A stretch of DNA of 64,000 bases. Origin: Lentzea sp. NBRC 102530 (GTDB lineage: Bacteria; Actinomycetota; Actinomycetes; Mycobacteriales; Pseudonocardiaceae). The stretch is taken from positions 124,001 through 188,000 of the forward strand of contig NZ_BSTF01000017.1 in the NCBI RefSeq assembly GCF_030269365.1, written 5' to 3'. Of the stretch, positions 1-9,021 are shown one piece after another. The notes below the pieces were generated by a model. That model saw only the letters and a program-made list of their open reading frames with translations, had not been told where the DNA came from and did not search any database. How positions within the stretch are numbered: position 1 is the stretch's first letter; each line of letters starts with the position of its first letter. The position numbers and the translations under genes were made by a program.

Positions 1-421
1 TCCACGACGTCGCCACGAACCCGAGCAGCACCAGCACGAAGATCTTGCCGCGCCAGAACGGCAGCAGGTCCTCCAGCATCGCCACGGACCCCTGGCCGTT
101 CGGGCTCTCCTTCGCCACCCGCCGGTACATCGGCAGCATGCCGAGCAACGTCAGCGCCACGATCAGCAACGTCGCGAGGGGCGAGAGGGCTCCGGCGGCC
201 AGCGCGGCGATGCCGGGGAGGTACGAGAGGGTGGAGAAGTAGTCGACGCCGGTGAGCGTCATGACCTTCCACCACGCGTGCGGCTCGGCGTGCGACTCGT
301 GGCTCTCCGGGCCGCTCGGTGCCACCCGGTCCGCGAGCAGCCACCTGCCCAGCGGTCCGCCGGGCGGCGCCGGTCGTTCCGGGCTCGGCACCTCGGCGGG
401 GATGGCGTACTCCGTGCTCAT
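1..421 (-). CDS. APC-family amino acid permease, N-terminal part (truncated by window edge)
   Basis: The minus-strand frame opens with ATG at 421 and runs off the left edge, giving about 140 residues. After a hydrophilic Pro/Glu-rich N-terminus of about 50 residues comes [21 protein letters not shown], the start of the first membrane helix, then alternating hydrophobic stretches and a basic loop MYRRVA. This pattern is typical of a large actinobacterial branch of the amino acid-polyamine-organocation transporters, often annotated as amino acid transporter. The substrate cannot be inferred. It starts 26 bases after the stop of the upstream GGDEF/HD-GYP gene on the same strand, so the two may be co-transcribed. 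The C-terminal two thirds lie outside the window. Confidence 0.75.
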   Translation of the reverse strand, partial: MSTEYAIPAEVPSPERPAPPGGPLGRWLLADRVAPSGPESHESHAEPHAWWKVMTLTGVDYFSTLSYLPGIAALAAGALSPLATLLIVALTLLGMLPMYRRVAKESPNGQGSVAMLEDLLPFWRGKIFVLVLLGFVATSW

Positions 422-447
422 GGCGAGAGCATGGCACGGTCAGTCGA

Positions 448-2577
448 TCACGGCCTGAAGTCGGCCGGGAATCCTGCTTCCTGCACGGACAAACCGGACG
501 GACGCAGCATTCCGATGCTGCCCTGCGTGTGCAGGTCGAGGAACATGTCCACTACGTCCGGATCGAACTGTTCGCCGCGACCGGCCCAAAGTTCCCGCCG
601 TGCCCGGTTCTCGTCCAATGCGGTCTGATGTGGACGGTTCGACCGCATCGCCGCCCAGGCGACGCACACGGACAGGATGCGTGCTTCCGCACGGATGTCG
701 GCGCCGCGCAACCCGTCCGGGTACCCACCGCCGTCGTACCGCTCGTGCTGCTGCCTGATGACGTGCGCGACGCCCGCGAACCCCGGCACCATGCGCGCGA
801 GCCGGTAGCCGAAGTCAGGGTGCTGGCGCAGCAGCCGCCATTCCTCTTCGGACAGTGCGCCCGGTTTGGTCAGCACGACCTCGGGAATGATCACCTTGCC
901 GATGTCGTGCAGGCGCCCGGCGAGCTGGGTGACGCGGATCGTGGGCGCGTCCAGGCCGAACTCCCCCGCCGCCACGCCGGCCCAGCGCGACACCGAGCGG
1001 CTGTGGTCGTAGCGGTGCAGCCAGCCGTCCACGCGGTCCGCGACCTGGCAGAGGAACTCCGCCATCGCGCCGTCGGTGTCCGGATCGACCGCGGGCAACG
1101 GCTCGGGGCCGACCGCGATCCTGTTGCGCCCGGCCGCTTTCGCCGCGTACAGCGCGCGGTCCGCGATCACCACGATGTCGTCGGGACCGTCGCCGTGGGT
1201 CGGGAAGCTCGCCGAACCGACCGAGACCGTGACGAACAACGGGATGTCGTCGTTGCCCGCGTTGACCGGGATCGGCTTCTCCGCGACGCGTTCGCGCAGC
1301 CGGTTCGCGATGACCGACAGCCGGCCGGGGCCCGCGTCCGGGACGAGCAGCGCGAACTCCTCGCCGCCGTACCGGGCGAGCACCTCACCGGCGCGCGAGG
1401 CGGCGCGCAGCCGGGCCGCGACCTCCATCAGCACGTCGTCCCCGGCGGGATGGCCGTAGTTGTCGTTGATGGACTTGAAGCGGTCGACGTCGATGATGAA
1501 CACCGCGACCGAGCCGTCGTTGCGCCGTGCCCTGGATATCTCCAGCGGCAGTTGCGCCTCGAAGAACCGGCGGGTGTGCAGGCCGGTGAGGCTGTCGGTG
1601 ATCGCGAGCTTGCGCTGGTCGGCGACGAGGCCCGCGAGCCGCGCGATGATCAGCAGCGACAGCACCGCGCTGCCCACCGCGATCACCAGGACGTCCTGCG
1701 ACGACTGGCCGACGTCGTGCACCAGCATCAGCACGGGGGCGGCGAGGACGGCCGAGCACAGCGCGATGATCCGGCCGCGACTCAGGCCGACGTCCTTGAC
1801 GTGCGCCCGGTCGACGAGCCGCGCCATCGTCGGGTGCAGCGCCGCCGCGCCGATGCACAGGTTCGCGGAGAGCCAGATGGCGTCGAGGAAGTTGCCCGCG
1901 TGGTAGCTGCCGTCGAGGCGCTGCAGCACGTAGATGGTGTCCGCGGTCAGGATGCCGAGCAGGTTGCACGTCAGCAGCACGAACGCGCGCGGCCGCGGCC
2001 CGGCGCCGAAGATGAGCCGCAACGCGACGACGAACAGCGCCAGGTCCATCATCGGGTAGCCGAGCGAGGCGATCTTGACCAGCACCGGCGAGGTGAGGCG
2101 GGCCTGCGGGCCGATGACGTAGAGCCAGGACGCCATGCCCGCGACGACCGCGAGGACGGCGGCGTCGAGCAGGCTCGGCAGGTCGAGTCCGGGGGTGCGC
2201 CGGCGGATCAGCAGGATCACGCCCGCGACCATCAACGGGTAATGCCCCAGGTAGAAGATGTCCGCGTAGGACGGGTAAACCGTGTGCTCGAAGATGTAGT
2301 GAGATGCGTAGAACGTGAGGTCGGCGATCGCGTAAACGACCTGGCTCAGTGCGAGGAACACCCACGGCCTGCGCCATTGGGGCCGGTTGCGCTTGACACC
2401 CGCGAATGTCGCGATGGCGGCCGAAGCGCTGATCGTGCAGTAGAGCACCACCCGTACCGTTTGCCCCGTTGTCCCCGCAGGGCTGACCGGAATCAGGTAG
2501 TAGAGGCCCAGCAGCAGGTGACCCGCCACCAGGTACATCCACCACGCTCCGGTGCGGCCTGCACGGAAGATGGTCAC
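448..2577 (-). CDS. Membrane GGDEF and HD-GYP-like cyclic-di-GMP protein
   Basis: This 709-residue protein has roughly eight to ten hydrophobic segments in residues 10-320, a GGDEF domain (about 325-485) and an HD-GYP-type domain (about 510-680). The cyclase signature is intact as GGEEF (404-408), with the DVDRFKSINDNYGHPAGD substrate region before it. The inhibitory RxxD site reads R396-A-G-E399. In the HD domain H557-D558 in LHDIGK is present, but the usual HHExxDGxGYP reads QQHERYDGGGYP (609-620), and the late metal-ligand segment, usually VADxxDAM, reads VCVAWAAM (637-644) without either Asp. Cyclase activity is therefore plausible, while phosphodiesterase activity may be lost or altered. 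It would act at the membrane in c-di-GMP turnover. ATG at 2577 directly precedes the first hydrophobic segment. Confidence 0.88.
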   Translation of the reverse strand: MTIFRAGRTGAWWMYLVAGHLLLGLYYLIPVSPAGTTGQTVRVVLYCTISASAAIATFAGVKRNRPQWRRPWVFLALSQVVYAIADLTFYASHYIFEHTVYPSYADIFYLGHYPLMVAGVILLIRRRTPGLDLPSLLDAAVLAVVAGMASWLYVIGPQARLTSPVLVKIASLGYPMMDLALFVVALRLIFGAGPRPRAFVLLTCNLLGILTADTIYVLQRLDGSYHAGNFLDAIWLSANLCIGAAALHPTMARLVDRAHVKDVGLSRGRIIALCSAVLAAPVLMLVHDVGQSSQDVLVIAVGSAVLSLLIIARLAGLVADQRKLAITDSLTGLHTRRFFEAQLPLEISRARRNDGSVAVFIIDVDRFKSINDNYGHPAGDDVLMEVAARLRAASRAGEVLARYGGEEFALLVPDAGPGRLSVIANRLRERVAEKPIPVNAGNDDIPLFVTVSVGSASFPTHGDGPDDIVVIADRALYAAKAAGRNRIAVGPEPLPAVDPDTDGAMAEFLCQVADRVDGWLHRYDHSRSVSRWAGVAAGEFGLDAPTIRVTQLAGRLHDIGKVIIPEVVLTKPGALSEEEWRLLRQHPDFGYRLARMVPGFAGVAHVIRQQHERYDGGGYPDGLRGADIRAEARILSVCVAWAAMRSNRPHQTALDENRARRELWAGRGEQFDPDVVDMFLDLHTQGSIGMLRPSGLSVQEAGFPADFRP

Positions 2578-2941
2578 ACGAGACCCCTCGTTCTACGACT
2601 TGGTCGAGCCACGTGATGATGCCCGACTCGGGATGATCGCGGCACCGCCGTTACTCCAATGAGGTGATCCACCAATACGGACGCTACCGCAAATCCCTGT
2701 TCTGTTTTCCGCTACCACCACGACGTTGATCTCGCACTTCGCCGATCCGTCCCACCGAGTGGTCCCCCGAACGATTTTCGCACGACTTTTCGCAGCTCGG
2801 CGCGGATTCGTGCACCTTGTACCACTGATATTCCCGACCTCCCGGCCGGTAAGCAGTTTGCACAACGTTCGTCGTTGACCGTTGCTGGAGTGCAAGTTGC
2901 AGAACAGAAGCCAGTTCGTGATCAACGACTATCGTGTGGCC
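2578..2941. other. Divergent intergenic region, no gene seen
   Basis: These 364 bases separate the minus-strand GGDEF/HD-GYP gene from the plus-strand SARP gene and are less GC-rich than the flanking genes. They must hold both promoters. I find no convincing ribosome binding site for the SARP gene and no open frame with actinobacterial codon bias. Open frames here lack third-position G/C preference and are taken as chance. Confidence 0.5.
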
Positions 2942-5611
2942 GTGGACGGCGTTCGGTTCGGGGTGCTGGGGCCGCTGCTCGTCACGCACGAGGGGCGCGT
3001 CGTCCGCGTTCCCGCAGGCCAGCCGCAGCAGGTGCTGGTGTTGCTGCTGCTGCACGCCGGCCAGTCCGTCAGCGTCGACCACCTCATGTCGGTGCTCTGG
3101 GAGGGTGATCCCCCGGTCAGCGCGCGCAAGGCCGTGCAGGTGCACGTCTCGCAGTTGCGCAGGGCGTTGAAAGATCTGCCCGGTGTGTCACTGGAGTGGA
3201 CCCGGCAGGGCTACCGGCTCGTCATCCCGCCGCGCTCGCTCGACCTCGAGCTGTTCCGGGACGCGGCCGACCCCGACGAGGCCCTGGGGTACTGGCGCGG
3301 CCCGGCGCTCGTCGAACTGACCACGAACACGCGGTTCGCGAGCCAGCTGGAGGAGGAACGGCTCGCGGCGACCGAGCGCCGAGCCGACAAGGCGATCTCC
3401 GAGGGCCGGCACCAGGAGGTCGTCGCTGAGCTGACCGGGCTGGTCACCGAGCACCCGACCCGCGAACGGCTGCGCGGCGCGCTGATGGTGGCACTGCACC
3501 GCGGCGGACGGCAGGCGGACGCGCTGCGGACGTACGACGAGGGCCGCCGGCTGCTGGCCGACGAGCTCGGCATCGACCCCGGTCAGGAGTTGCGGGACCT
3601 GCACACGGCGATCCTGCGGGGCGACATCCCCGCGGTGCCGCGCGAGCTGCCCGCGCGGCCGGAACCGTTCGTCGGGCGGCTCGCGGAGATCGAGCTGATC
3701 ACGTCGTGCGCGGACCCCGTGATCGCCGTGCACGGCCCCGGCGGCCAGGGCAAGAGCGCTCTCGCGACCACCGCCGCGCACGCGCTGGCCGGGCGGTTCC
3801 CGGACGGGCAGCTGTACGTCGACCTGCACGGCGCCACCCCCGGCCGGTCACCGCTGCGGCCGGCCGAGGTGATCCGGCGGTTCCTGCGCGCGCTCGGGAC
3901 GCCGCCGCTGGCCGTGCCGGCCGACCCCTCCGAGGCCGCCGCGCTCTACCGGTCGGCGCTGGCGCGGCGCAGGGTGCTCGTGCTGCTCGACAACGCGGTC
4001 GACGCGGCGCAGGTCGTGCCGCTGCTGCCGGGCGAGCCGGGGTCGACGGTGCTGATCACGAGCCGCCGGATGCTCGCGACGCTGAGCGCGCGGCACGTGC
4101 GGCTCGACCCGTTGCCCGAGTCCGACGCCGTGCGGTTGCTCGGGGACGACGGCGAGGCGGCCCGGCAGGTCGCGCGGGCCTGCGACCACCTGCCGCTGGC
4201 GCTGACGATCGCGGCGGCGCGGCTGCGGTCGCGGCCGGACTGGACGACGGCGACGCTGGCCAGGCGGCTCGCGGACGAGCGGCACCGGCTGGACGAGCTG
4301 GACTTCGACGACCTGGCGGTGCGGTCGAGCTTCCGGATGGGCTTCGAGGGGCTGTCCCCCGCGTCCACCAGGGCGTTCACCCTGCTGTGCAGCCTCGCCG
4401 TGCCGACCGTCGGCGAGCCGGTGGCACGGGCGTTGCTGGGCCAGGACGACGTGGACCGCGCGCTGGACCCGTTGGTGGACGCCAAGCTCGTGGAACCGTG
4501 CGGGCCGGAGCGGTACCGGGTGCACGACCTGCTGCGGTTGTTCGGTGCCGAGCAGGTCGGCGGCGAACGGGAAGCCGCGCTCGCCCGCGCGTTGGCGCAC
4601 TACCGCTCCACCCTCGCGGCGGCGCTGAAGAAGCTGCGGCCGCACGCTTACGGCGCGCTCACGCATTCGCTGGCGCAGCAGGACATCGACGAACCGTTGC
4701 GGTGGTTGACCGAGGAGACCGAGAACCTCCTGGCGGCGGCGCGGTCCTCGGTGTCGTCGGCCGCGCCGGCGGAGCACGGGCTGGCGATCGCGCACATGCT
4801 CTACCCGCACCTGTTCAAGCAGGACAGGGTCGCGGACCTCGTGGAGCTGGGCGAGATCGCGGACCAGGCGGCGCGCACGCTCGGCACGTCGGCCGCGCTG
4901 CAGACGGCGTTGCTGGTGCGGTCGGCCGCGAACCGGCGGATCGGGCGGTTCGCCGACGCCCTCGCCCAGCTCGAAGAGGTGCTGCGGGCGCGGGCCGACG
5001 ACCCGTTCGGGCAGGGCCGCGCGCTGGCCGGGATCGGTGGGATCCAGCGGGAACTGGGCGAGCTCGATGCCGCGGCCGCGACCCTGGCCCGCGCGATCGA
5101 GCTGACGGCGGAACACGGACCCGCTGGTGCGCAACGGGTTCCGTTGTCCGCGCTGGCCCAGGTGCACCAGGTCGCGGGCCGGTACGAGGAGGCACTCGAC
5201 GCCGCCGAGCAGAGCCTGAAGCACGCGCGGGACCACGAGGACGCGGCCGGCACGGCGTACGCGTTGGCGTCGCAAGGACAGGCGTTGTTCAAGCTCGGTC
5301 GCTCGGGTGCAGCGGAAGCGGCGCTGAGCGAGTGCATCGAGCTGTGCCGGGTGACGGGCGAGCACAACGACGAGTGGCAGGCGTTGCTGTGCCGGGCGGA
5401 AGTCCTGCTGGCACTGGGTGATCGCGCACAGGCCACAAAGGACGCTCAACGCTGTCTGGAGATCACCGGTGCCCGTGGTGACCGGTACGGCGAGGGCGTG
5501 GCCTGGCTGGTGCTCGCGAAGGCGTCGGACACGCCCGCGGACCGGGCGGCCGAACTGCTCGGCACACCCGGTCTGCGAAGGGACAACCTGTTGGACAGCG
5601 TTCTCGGCTGA
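2942..5611 (+). CDS. SARP/AfsR-type regulator (wHTH-BTAD-NB-ARC-TPR)
   Basis: This 889-residue protein begins VDGVRFGVLGPLLV, typical of SARP N-termini, with an OmpR-type winged helix in the first 90 residues and a bacterial transcriptional activator domain to about 225, ending near ADELGIDPGQELRDLH. A P-loop NTPase follows with GPGGQGKS (265-272) and RVLVLLDNA as Walker B, then a helical TPR-like C-terminus. The architecture matches AfsR, a large activator of secondary metabolism or development. The start is uncertain: TTG 2882, GTG 2936 and GTG 2942 are in frame and none has a good ribosome binding site. I chose 2942 because homology begins there, which would suggest a leaderless mRNA. The gene converges on the secreted-protein operon at 5613-8029, and its target is unknown. 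Confidence 0.85.
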   Translation: MDGVRFGVLGPLLVTHEGRVVRVPAGQPQQVLVLLLLHAGQSVSVDHLMSVLWEGDPPVSARKAVQVHVSQLRRALKDLPGVSLEWTRQGYRLVIPPRSLDLELFRDAADPDEALGYWRGPALVELTTNTRFASQLEEERLAATERRADKAISEGRHQEVVAELTGLVTEHPTRERLRGALMVALHRGGRQADALRTYDEGRRLLADELGIDPGQELRDLHTAILRGDIPAVPRELPARPEPFVGRLAEIELITSCADPVIAVHGPGGQGKSALATTAAHALAGRFPDGQLYVDLHGATPGRSPLRPAEVIRRFLRALGTPPLAVPADPSEAAALYRSALARRRVLVLLDNAVDAAQVVPLLPGEPGSTVLITSRRMLATLSARHVRLDPLPESDAVRLLGDDGEAARQVARACDHLPLALTIAAARLRSRPDWTTATLARRLADERHRLDELDFDDLAVRSSFRMGFEGLSPASTRAFTLLCSLAVPTVGEPVARALLGQDDVDRALDPLVDAKLVEPCGPERYRVHDLLRLFGAEQVGGEREAALARALAHYRSTLAAALKKLRPHAYGALTHSLAQQDIDEPLRWLTEETENLLAAARSSVSSAAPAEHGLAIAHMLYPHLFKQDRVADLVELGEIADQAARTLGTSAALQTALLVRSAANRRIGRFADALAQLEEVLRARADDPFGQGRALAGIGGIQRELGELDAAAATLARAIELTAEHGPAGAQRVPLSALAQVHQVAGRYEEALDAAEQSLKHARDHEDAAGTAYALASQGQALFKLGRSGAAEAALSECIELCRVTGEHNDEWQALLCRAEVLLALGDRAQATKDAQRCLEITGARGDRYGEGVAWLVLAKASDTPADRAAELLGTPGLRRDNLLDSVLG

Positions 5612-5612
5612 C

Positions 5613-6467
5613 TCAGCCGCAGTGCTCGAAGGCGCTGGTGTAGGTGGAGGAACCGGCGTTGCCGCCCCACTTGACGCACTTGCCGGGCGCCTTCTTCTTC
5701 ACCGGGCCGGCGTAGTAGCCGTAGTCACCGCGGTCGGTCGTGCGGGCATCGCCCTGGACCTCGAGGAACGAGCCGACGTCGGACGCCGAGCCGATCTTGG
5801 TGGTCTTGATCGTCACGACGCAGTTGTAGCCGTTGGAGGCGTTGTACAGCAGGGAGACGCGGCCACCGGTCACGTTGGCGCCGTCGATCACCTTGTAGCC
5901 GTCACCACAGGCCTCTTCGGGGGTGTACGGGTTGGTCTCGCCACCGCCACCGCACTTGTTGTTCGACTTGTAGTCCTTGGTGCCGTAGTACAGGATCGTC
6001 GACCCACCGAACTTGATCTTCTGCGGGGAGCCGTTCAGCAGCTGCTCGAAGTGCAGGTGCGCACCCGTCGAACCGCCGGTGTTGCCGACGTTGCCGATGG
6101 TCTGGCCCTGCGAGACGGCCTGGCCGACCGACACCCGCTGCGCCGACAGGTGGGCGTAGCGCGTCGTCCAGCCACTGCCGTGGTCGATCTCGATCCAGCG
6201 ACCGTAGCTCGTGCTGCCCTCGTTGCGGACCTTGCTGACGGTGCCGGACGCGGACGCCACCACGGCGTCACCCTCGTCGGCGCCGCGGTTCAGGTCGAGG
6301 GCGAGCTGCGGGCTGTGGTTGGTGCGGGTCTGGCCCGACCACGTCTGCCCGCACGGGAACGGGAGCTCGAAGTTGGTGGCGGCGCTGGCCTGCGGGCCAC
6401 CGAGCACCAGCACGCCCATCCCGATCGCGAGACCCGCGATGCCGGAGACGATTCTCTTGACGTTCAT
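5613..6467 (-). CDS. Secreted M23-family peptidoglycan metallopeptidase
   Basis: This 284-residue protein has a Sec signal peptide ending near ASA (28-30). The LytM/M23 core carries the zinc-site elements H51..D58 (NHSPQLALD), YAHL (H106) and HLHF (H137, H139). Family members cut peptide bridges in peptidoglycan outside the cell. A glycine linker CGGGGETNPYTPEEACGDGY leads to a C-terminal domain of about 90 residues with several Cys and aromatic residues, which resembles accessory domains on secreted actinomycete lytic enzymes; I do not recognise it as a named cell-wall-binding module. It is the last gene of a minus-strand operon with the NlpC/P60 gene 13 bases upstream. Its stop lies one base beyond that of the convergent SARP gene. 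Confidence 0.85.
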   Translation of the reverse strand: MNVKRIVSGIAGLAIGMGVLVLGGPQASAATNFELPFPCGQTWSGQTRTNHSPQLALDLNRGADEGDAVVASASGTVSKVRNEGSTSYGRWIEIDHGSGWTTRYAHLSAQRVSVGQAVSQGQTIGNVGNTGGSTGAHLHFEQLLNGSPQKIKFGGSTILYYGTKDYKSNNKCGGGGETNPYTPEEACGDGYKVIDGANVTGGRVSLLYNASNGYNCVVTIKTTKIGSASDVGSFLEVQGDARTTDRGDYGYYAGPVKKKAPGKCVKWGGNAGSSTYTSAFEHCG

Positions 6468-6480
6468 GGTTTTCCCCTCA

Positions 6481-7596
6481 TCATCCGAAGATCCGGCGGA
6501 CCTTCGTGTACGGCGTTCCGTGGCTGTTCAGATCGCTGATCCGGATGCTCTTGCCGTCACGTGGCGGCGAGGCTTCGAGGATCTTGTTGTCACCCAGGTA
6601 GAGGGCTACGTGTGTGGTGGAGTCGGAGTCGTTGTCGGAGCGCCCCCAGAAGACGAGGTCGCCCGGTTTGCGGTCGGCGATGGCCACCGCACGGCCCTTG
6701 GTGTGCTGCGCGCCCGTCCAGGCACCGATGTCGAGGCCCGCGCCCTTCCAGAAGGCGTGCAGCGTGAGGCCCGAGCAGTCGTAGCCGAGGCGGTTGTAGT
6801 CGTCGCCCTGCGATGGGTCGTTGTCCGGGTAGTGGTGCACGCCGTAGGACGCGCCACCCTTGCCGCCGGCTCCCCACGAGTAGAGATAACCCTTGTTGAG
6901 CTGGGCCTTCGCGGTGTCGATCACACGCCGGACCTTCTCCGCGTTCGTGCCGGTCGCCGGACCGGCCGGACCGTTGCTGCGACCGTGGACGGCGTTGCCC
7001 GGCGGCGTCTCCCCCGGCTCGATGCCGTCGGTGTCGCAGCGCGGCAGGCCCTGCACGTACCCGTCGGTGCCGGTGGTGAGGTAGTTGTCGGGCACCCACA
7101 GGTCATCGGTGGTGAGGTCCCAGATGGTGCCGCTCTCGGCCTGCGCCTGGCACTTGACCGGAACCTGTTGTCCCGCCCGGTACCTGTCGACGACCGAACC
7201 GGGCGCCGTCGCGGCGTCGCCCTTGTTCCTGCGGCCGTTGAGGTCGACCTTGGCGGGGAACGACTTCGAGGCGGCGCACTTCGGCAGCACCATCGTGTCC
7301 GAGGTGTTGCTGGTGTAGCCGTCCGGGATCCAGAGGCCCTCGGTGGTGAGGTCCCAGATCTTCTTGCCGCCGTAGTCGGGACCGGAGTCCTGGCAGACGA
7401 CGTTCACCTTCTGCCCCTTGAGGTACATGTCGGCGACGCGCTTGGCCCCGACGGGCACGCCCGGGTCCTTGACGGTGCGGCCGTCGAGGGCGGTGGTGGC
7501 GGTGAACGTGCGGACCTCCGCCTGGGCGGTGCCGACGCTCGTGAGCGGTGTCAGCACGGCCAGGGCGGCGACCGCCGTGAGCACTGTCTTCCTCAT
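6481..7596 (-). CDS. Secreted NlpC/P60 peptidase with two SH3-like repeats
   Basis: This 371-residue protein starts at ATG 7596, and MRKTVLTAVAALAVL is a clean signal peptide cleaved near AQA (24-26). Two related segments (about 45-105 and 120-185), each with a GQxVxVxCQ strand and an IWDLTTxxLWxPDxY motif, look like duplicated SH3-type wall-binding modules. The C-terminal NlpC/P60 domain has Cys274 (GYDCSGL) and His329 (TTHVALYLGD). Such enzymes cleave D-Glu to diaminopimelate bonds in peptidoglycan stems. An ATG 15 bases upstream is in frame but would spoil the signal peptide and overlap the previous gene further. The gene starts two bases before the upstream stop codon region ends, so translation is probably coupled. 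Confidence 0.87.
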   Translation of the reverse strand: MRKTVLTAVAALAVLTPLTSVGTAQAEVRTFTATTALDGRTVKDPGVPVGAKRVADMYLKGQKVNVVCQDSGPDYGGKKIWDLTTEGLWIPDGYTSNTSDTMVLPKCAASKSFPAKVDLNGRRNKGDAATAPGSVVDRYRAGQQVPVKCQAQAESGTIWDLTTDDLWVPDNYLTTGTDGYVQGLPRCDTDGIEPGETPPGNAVHGRSNGPAGPATGTNAEKVRRVIDTAKAQLNKGYLYSWGAGGKGGASYGVHHYPDNDPSQGDDYNRLGYDCSGLTLHAFWKGAGLDIGAWTGAQHTKGRAVAIADRKPGDLVFWGRSDNDSDSTTHVALYLGDNKILEASPPRDGKSIRISDLNSHGTPYTKVRRIFG

Positions 7597-7597
7597 G

Positions 7598-8029
7598 TCA
7601 GCACCGGACACTGGTGCGGGCGGTCGGGTGGTTGCTGCCCCACTTGATGTTGCCGACCGCGTGGGTGCAGACGTTGAGCGTGTTGGTGCCGGAAGACCAG
7701 TTGTCCGCCTTGTTGCTGATGCACTTCAGGCCTTCGAGCGAGTAGGGCGCCGACGAGCCGGTGGCGACCGAGACGCAGACCTCCCAGTTGGAGTGCGAGG
7801 AGCGGAAGCCCTCCCAGACGTAGGTGTAGGCCCAGTTCTTGCCGCAGGCGGCGAACTGCTTGACCGAACCGATCGTGACGCCGCCGCTCGTGATGTGCGC
7901 GGTGGTGCCGATCGGGGAGTGACTCCCGCAGCCGGGCACCGTCTCGGCGTTGGCGGGCGAGGTGATTCCGAGCATCGCGCCGCCGACGATCGCGGCCGCC
8001 CCTGCAACGCTGGCGATCCTGCTGAACAT
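7598..8029 (-). CDS. Small secreted Cys-rich protein, function unknown
   Basis: This 143-residue protein has a signal peptide cleaved near ANA (26-28) and a mature part of about 115 residues with six Cys (GCGSH, AACGK, EVCVS, LKCIS, NVCTH and a C-terminal Cys), compatible with three disulfides. I do not recognise a named family. The segment NWAYTYVWEGFRSSHSNWEVCVSV loosely recalls secreted DUF2690-like proteins, but I would not assign it. It heads a minus-strand operon with NlpC/P60 and M23 genes, so a role at the cell wall, such as inhibitor, lectin or effector, is an inference from context only. A GGAGAAG ribosome binding site stands just upstream of the ATG. Confidence 0.75.
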   Translation of the reverse strand: MFSRIASVAGAAAIVGGAMLGITSPANAETVPGCGSHSPIGTTAHITSGGVTIGSVKQFAACGKNWAYTYVWEGFRSSHSNWEVCVSVATGSSAPYSLEGLKCISNKADNWSSGTNTLNVCTHAVGNIKWGSNHPTARTSVRC

Positions 8030-8123
8030 GCTTCTCCTTCAATGGTTTTCGCGCTGGGGGCGCTGGGTCAGTCGGTGACGTAGCCGGTCATGGGGAAGAC
8101 CTTGCCGACCGCCACTCACAGCG

Positions 8124-8164
8124 ACCTGACAGCTGCACCCCGTCAGGTGTCAGCGGGGTGTCAG
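8124..8164 (-). promoter_or_regulatory. Repeat-rich putative operator upstream of secreted operon
   Basis: The octamer GGTGTCAG occurs at 8146-8153 and again at 8157-8164, eleven bases apart, that is one helical turn. It overlaps an inverted pair ACCTGAC (8124-8130) and GTCAGGT (8142-8148). Direct repeats at 11-bp pitch are the known target layout of SARP regulators. The site lies about 100 bases upstream of the secreted-protein operon (ATG 8029, minus strand), which the neighbouring SARP gene converges on. That this SARP binds here is inference. Confidence 0.35.
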
Positions 8165-8275
8165 AAGCGCAGGACAGCGCTGGTTTCAGGCCGTTGACCA
8201 GCAGCCCTTGCGCGCGGTGCGCGGACGTCAGCGAGCGGTGCGCGATCGGTCAGCGGGTGCCGCCACCGTGACGCC

Positions 8276-8932
8276 ATGACGTGGTTGCGCAAGCCCTGGG
8301 TGGGCCCGTTGGCGTTCGTGGTGCTGGCTTTCGTGGCGTTCTCGCTGCCGCCGTACCTGACCGGTGATCGCTTGCAGTCGCGCGTGCAGTCGGACTGGGG
8401 ACCGCACTACCCCCTGCTCGTGGTGCACGTCGTCTGCGCGTCGGTCGCCATCCTCACGTGCGTGGTGCAGATCTGGCCGTGGTTCCGTTCGAGGTTCCCC
8501 GCGTGGCACCGCCGCATCGGCCGGGTCTACGTGCTGGCGGGCGTGCTCCCCGCCGGGCTGTCCGGACTGGTCATCGGCTGGATGACGCCGTTCGGGCCGG
8601 TGGCGATGGTGAGCAACGTGCTGCTGGCGGTGCTGTGGCTGGCGTTCACCGGCCTGGCCTGGCGGGCGGCCCGGCAGCGCCGGTTCCGCGATCACCGCAC
8701 GTGGATGATCCGCAGCTTCGTGCTGACCGTCTCGATCATCACGAACCGGATCTGGGGAGTGGTCGCGTTCCTGGCGTTCGCGGACCGGGTGCCGGAGGAG
8801 CAGCTGCCGAACACGATCGCGGGCATCTCGACGTGGGCGGGCTGGGTGGTGCCGTTGCTGCTGTCGCAGTGGTGGCTGGAGCGCAGGCCCCGGCGTGCCC
8901 CGGTCGAGCAGCGCGAGACCGTCAGCGTGTGA
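8276..8932 (+). CDS. DUF2306 family membrane protein
   Basis: This 218-residue protein has about six predicted membrane helices. It carries the conserved pattern of DUF2306: an HxxxASVAI first helix (VVHVVCASVAIL), FPAWHRRIGRVYVLAGV after helix two, and RFRDHRTWMIRSF before helix four. The His and Arg residues in these loops are typical and may bind haem or a quinone, although the family function is not established. The ATG at 8276 follows a 246-base region shared with the divergent secreted-protein operon. No obvious partner gene lies next to it; the following cyclophilin has its own spacer. Confidence 0.8.
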   Translation: MTWLRKPWVGPLAFVVLAFVAFSLPPYLTGDRLQSRVQSDWGPHYPLLVVHVVCASVAILTCVVQIWPWFRSRFPAWHRRIGRVYVLAGVLPAGLSGLVIGWMTPFGPVAMVSNVLLAVLWLAFTGLAWRAARQRRFRDHRTWMIRSFVLTVSIITNRIWGVVAFLAFADRVPEEQLPNTIAGISTWAGWVVPLLLSQWWLERRPRRAPVEQRETVSV

Positions 8933-9021
8933 GCCACTCCCGGTGGAGCTCCAGCAGCACGGCCACCACCCCGATCCAGGTGGGCTGACAAGGCGTTATC
9001 CGGCGACTACGGTCGGCAGCC

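Noticed and set aside
319-2616. Long plus-strand open frame of about 765 codons across the GGDEF/HD-GYP gene
   Set aside because: It is antisense to a gene with clear domain motifs, is rich in Arg and Ala and lacks a plausible start; such frames are expected in GC-rich genes. The same holds for the other very long antisense frames, for example at 11978-14161, 41338-44535 and 56023-59883.
2593-3145. Minus-strand frames in the region before the SARP gene
   Set aside because: They lack coding bias, have no ribosome binding site and overlap the promoter region and SARP start.
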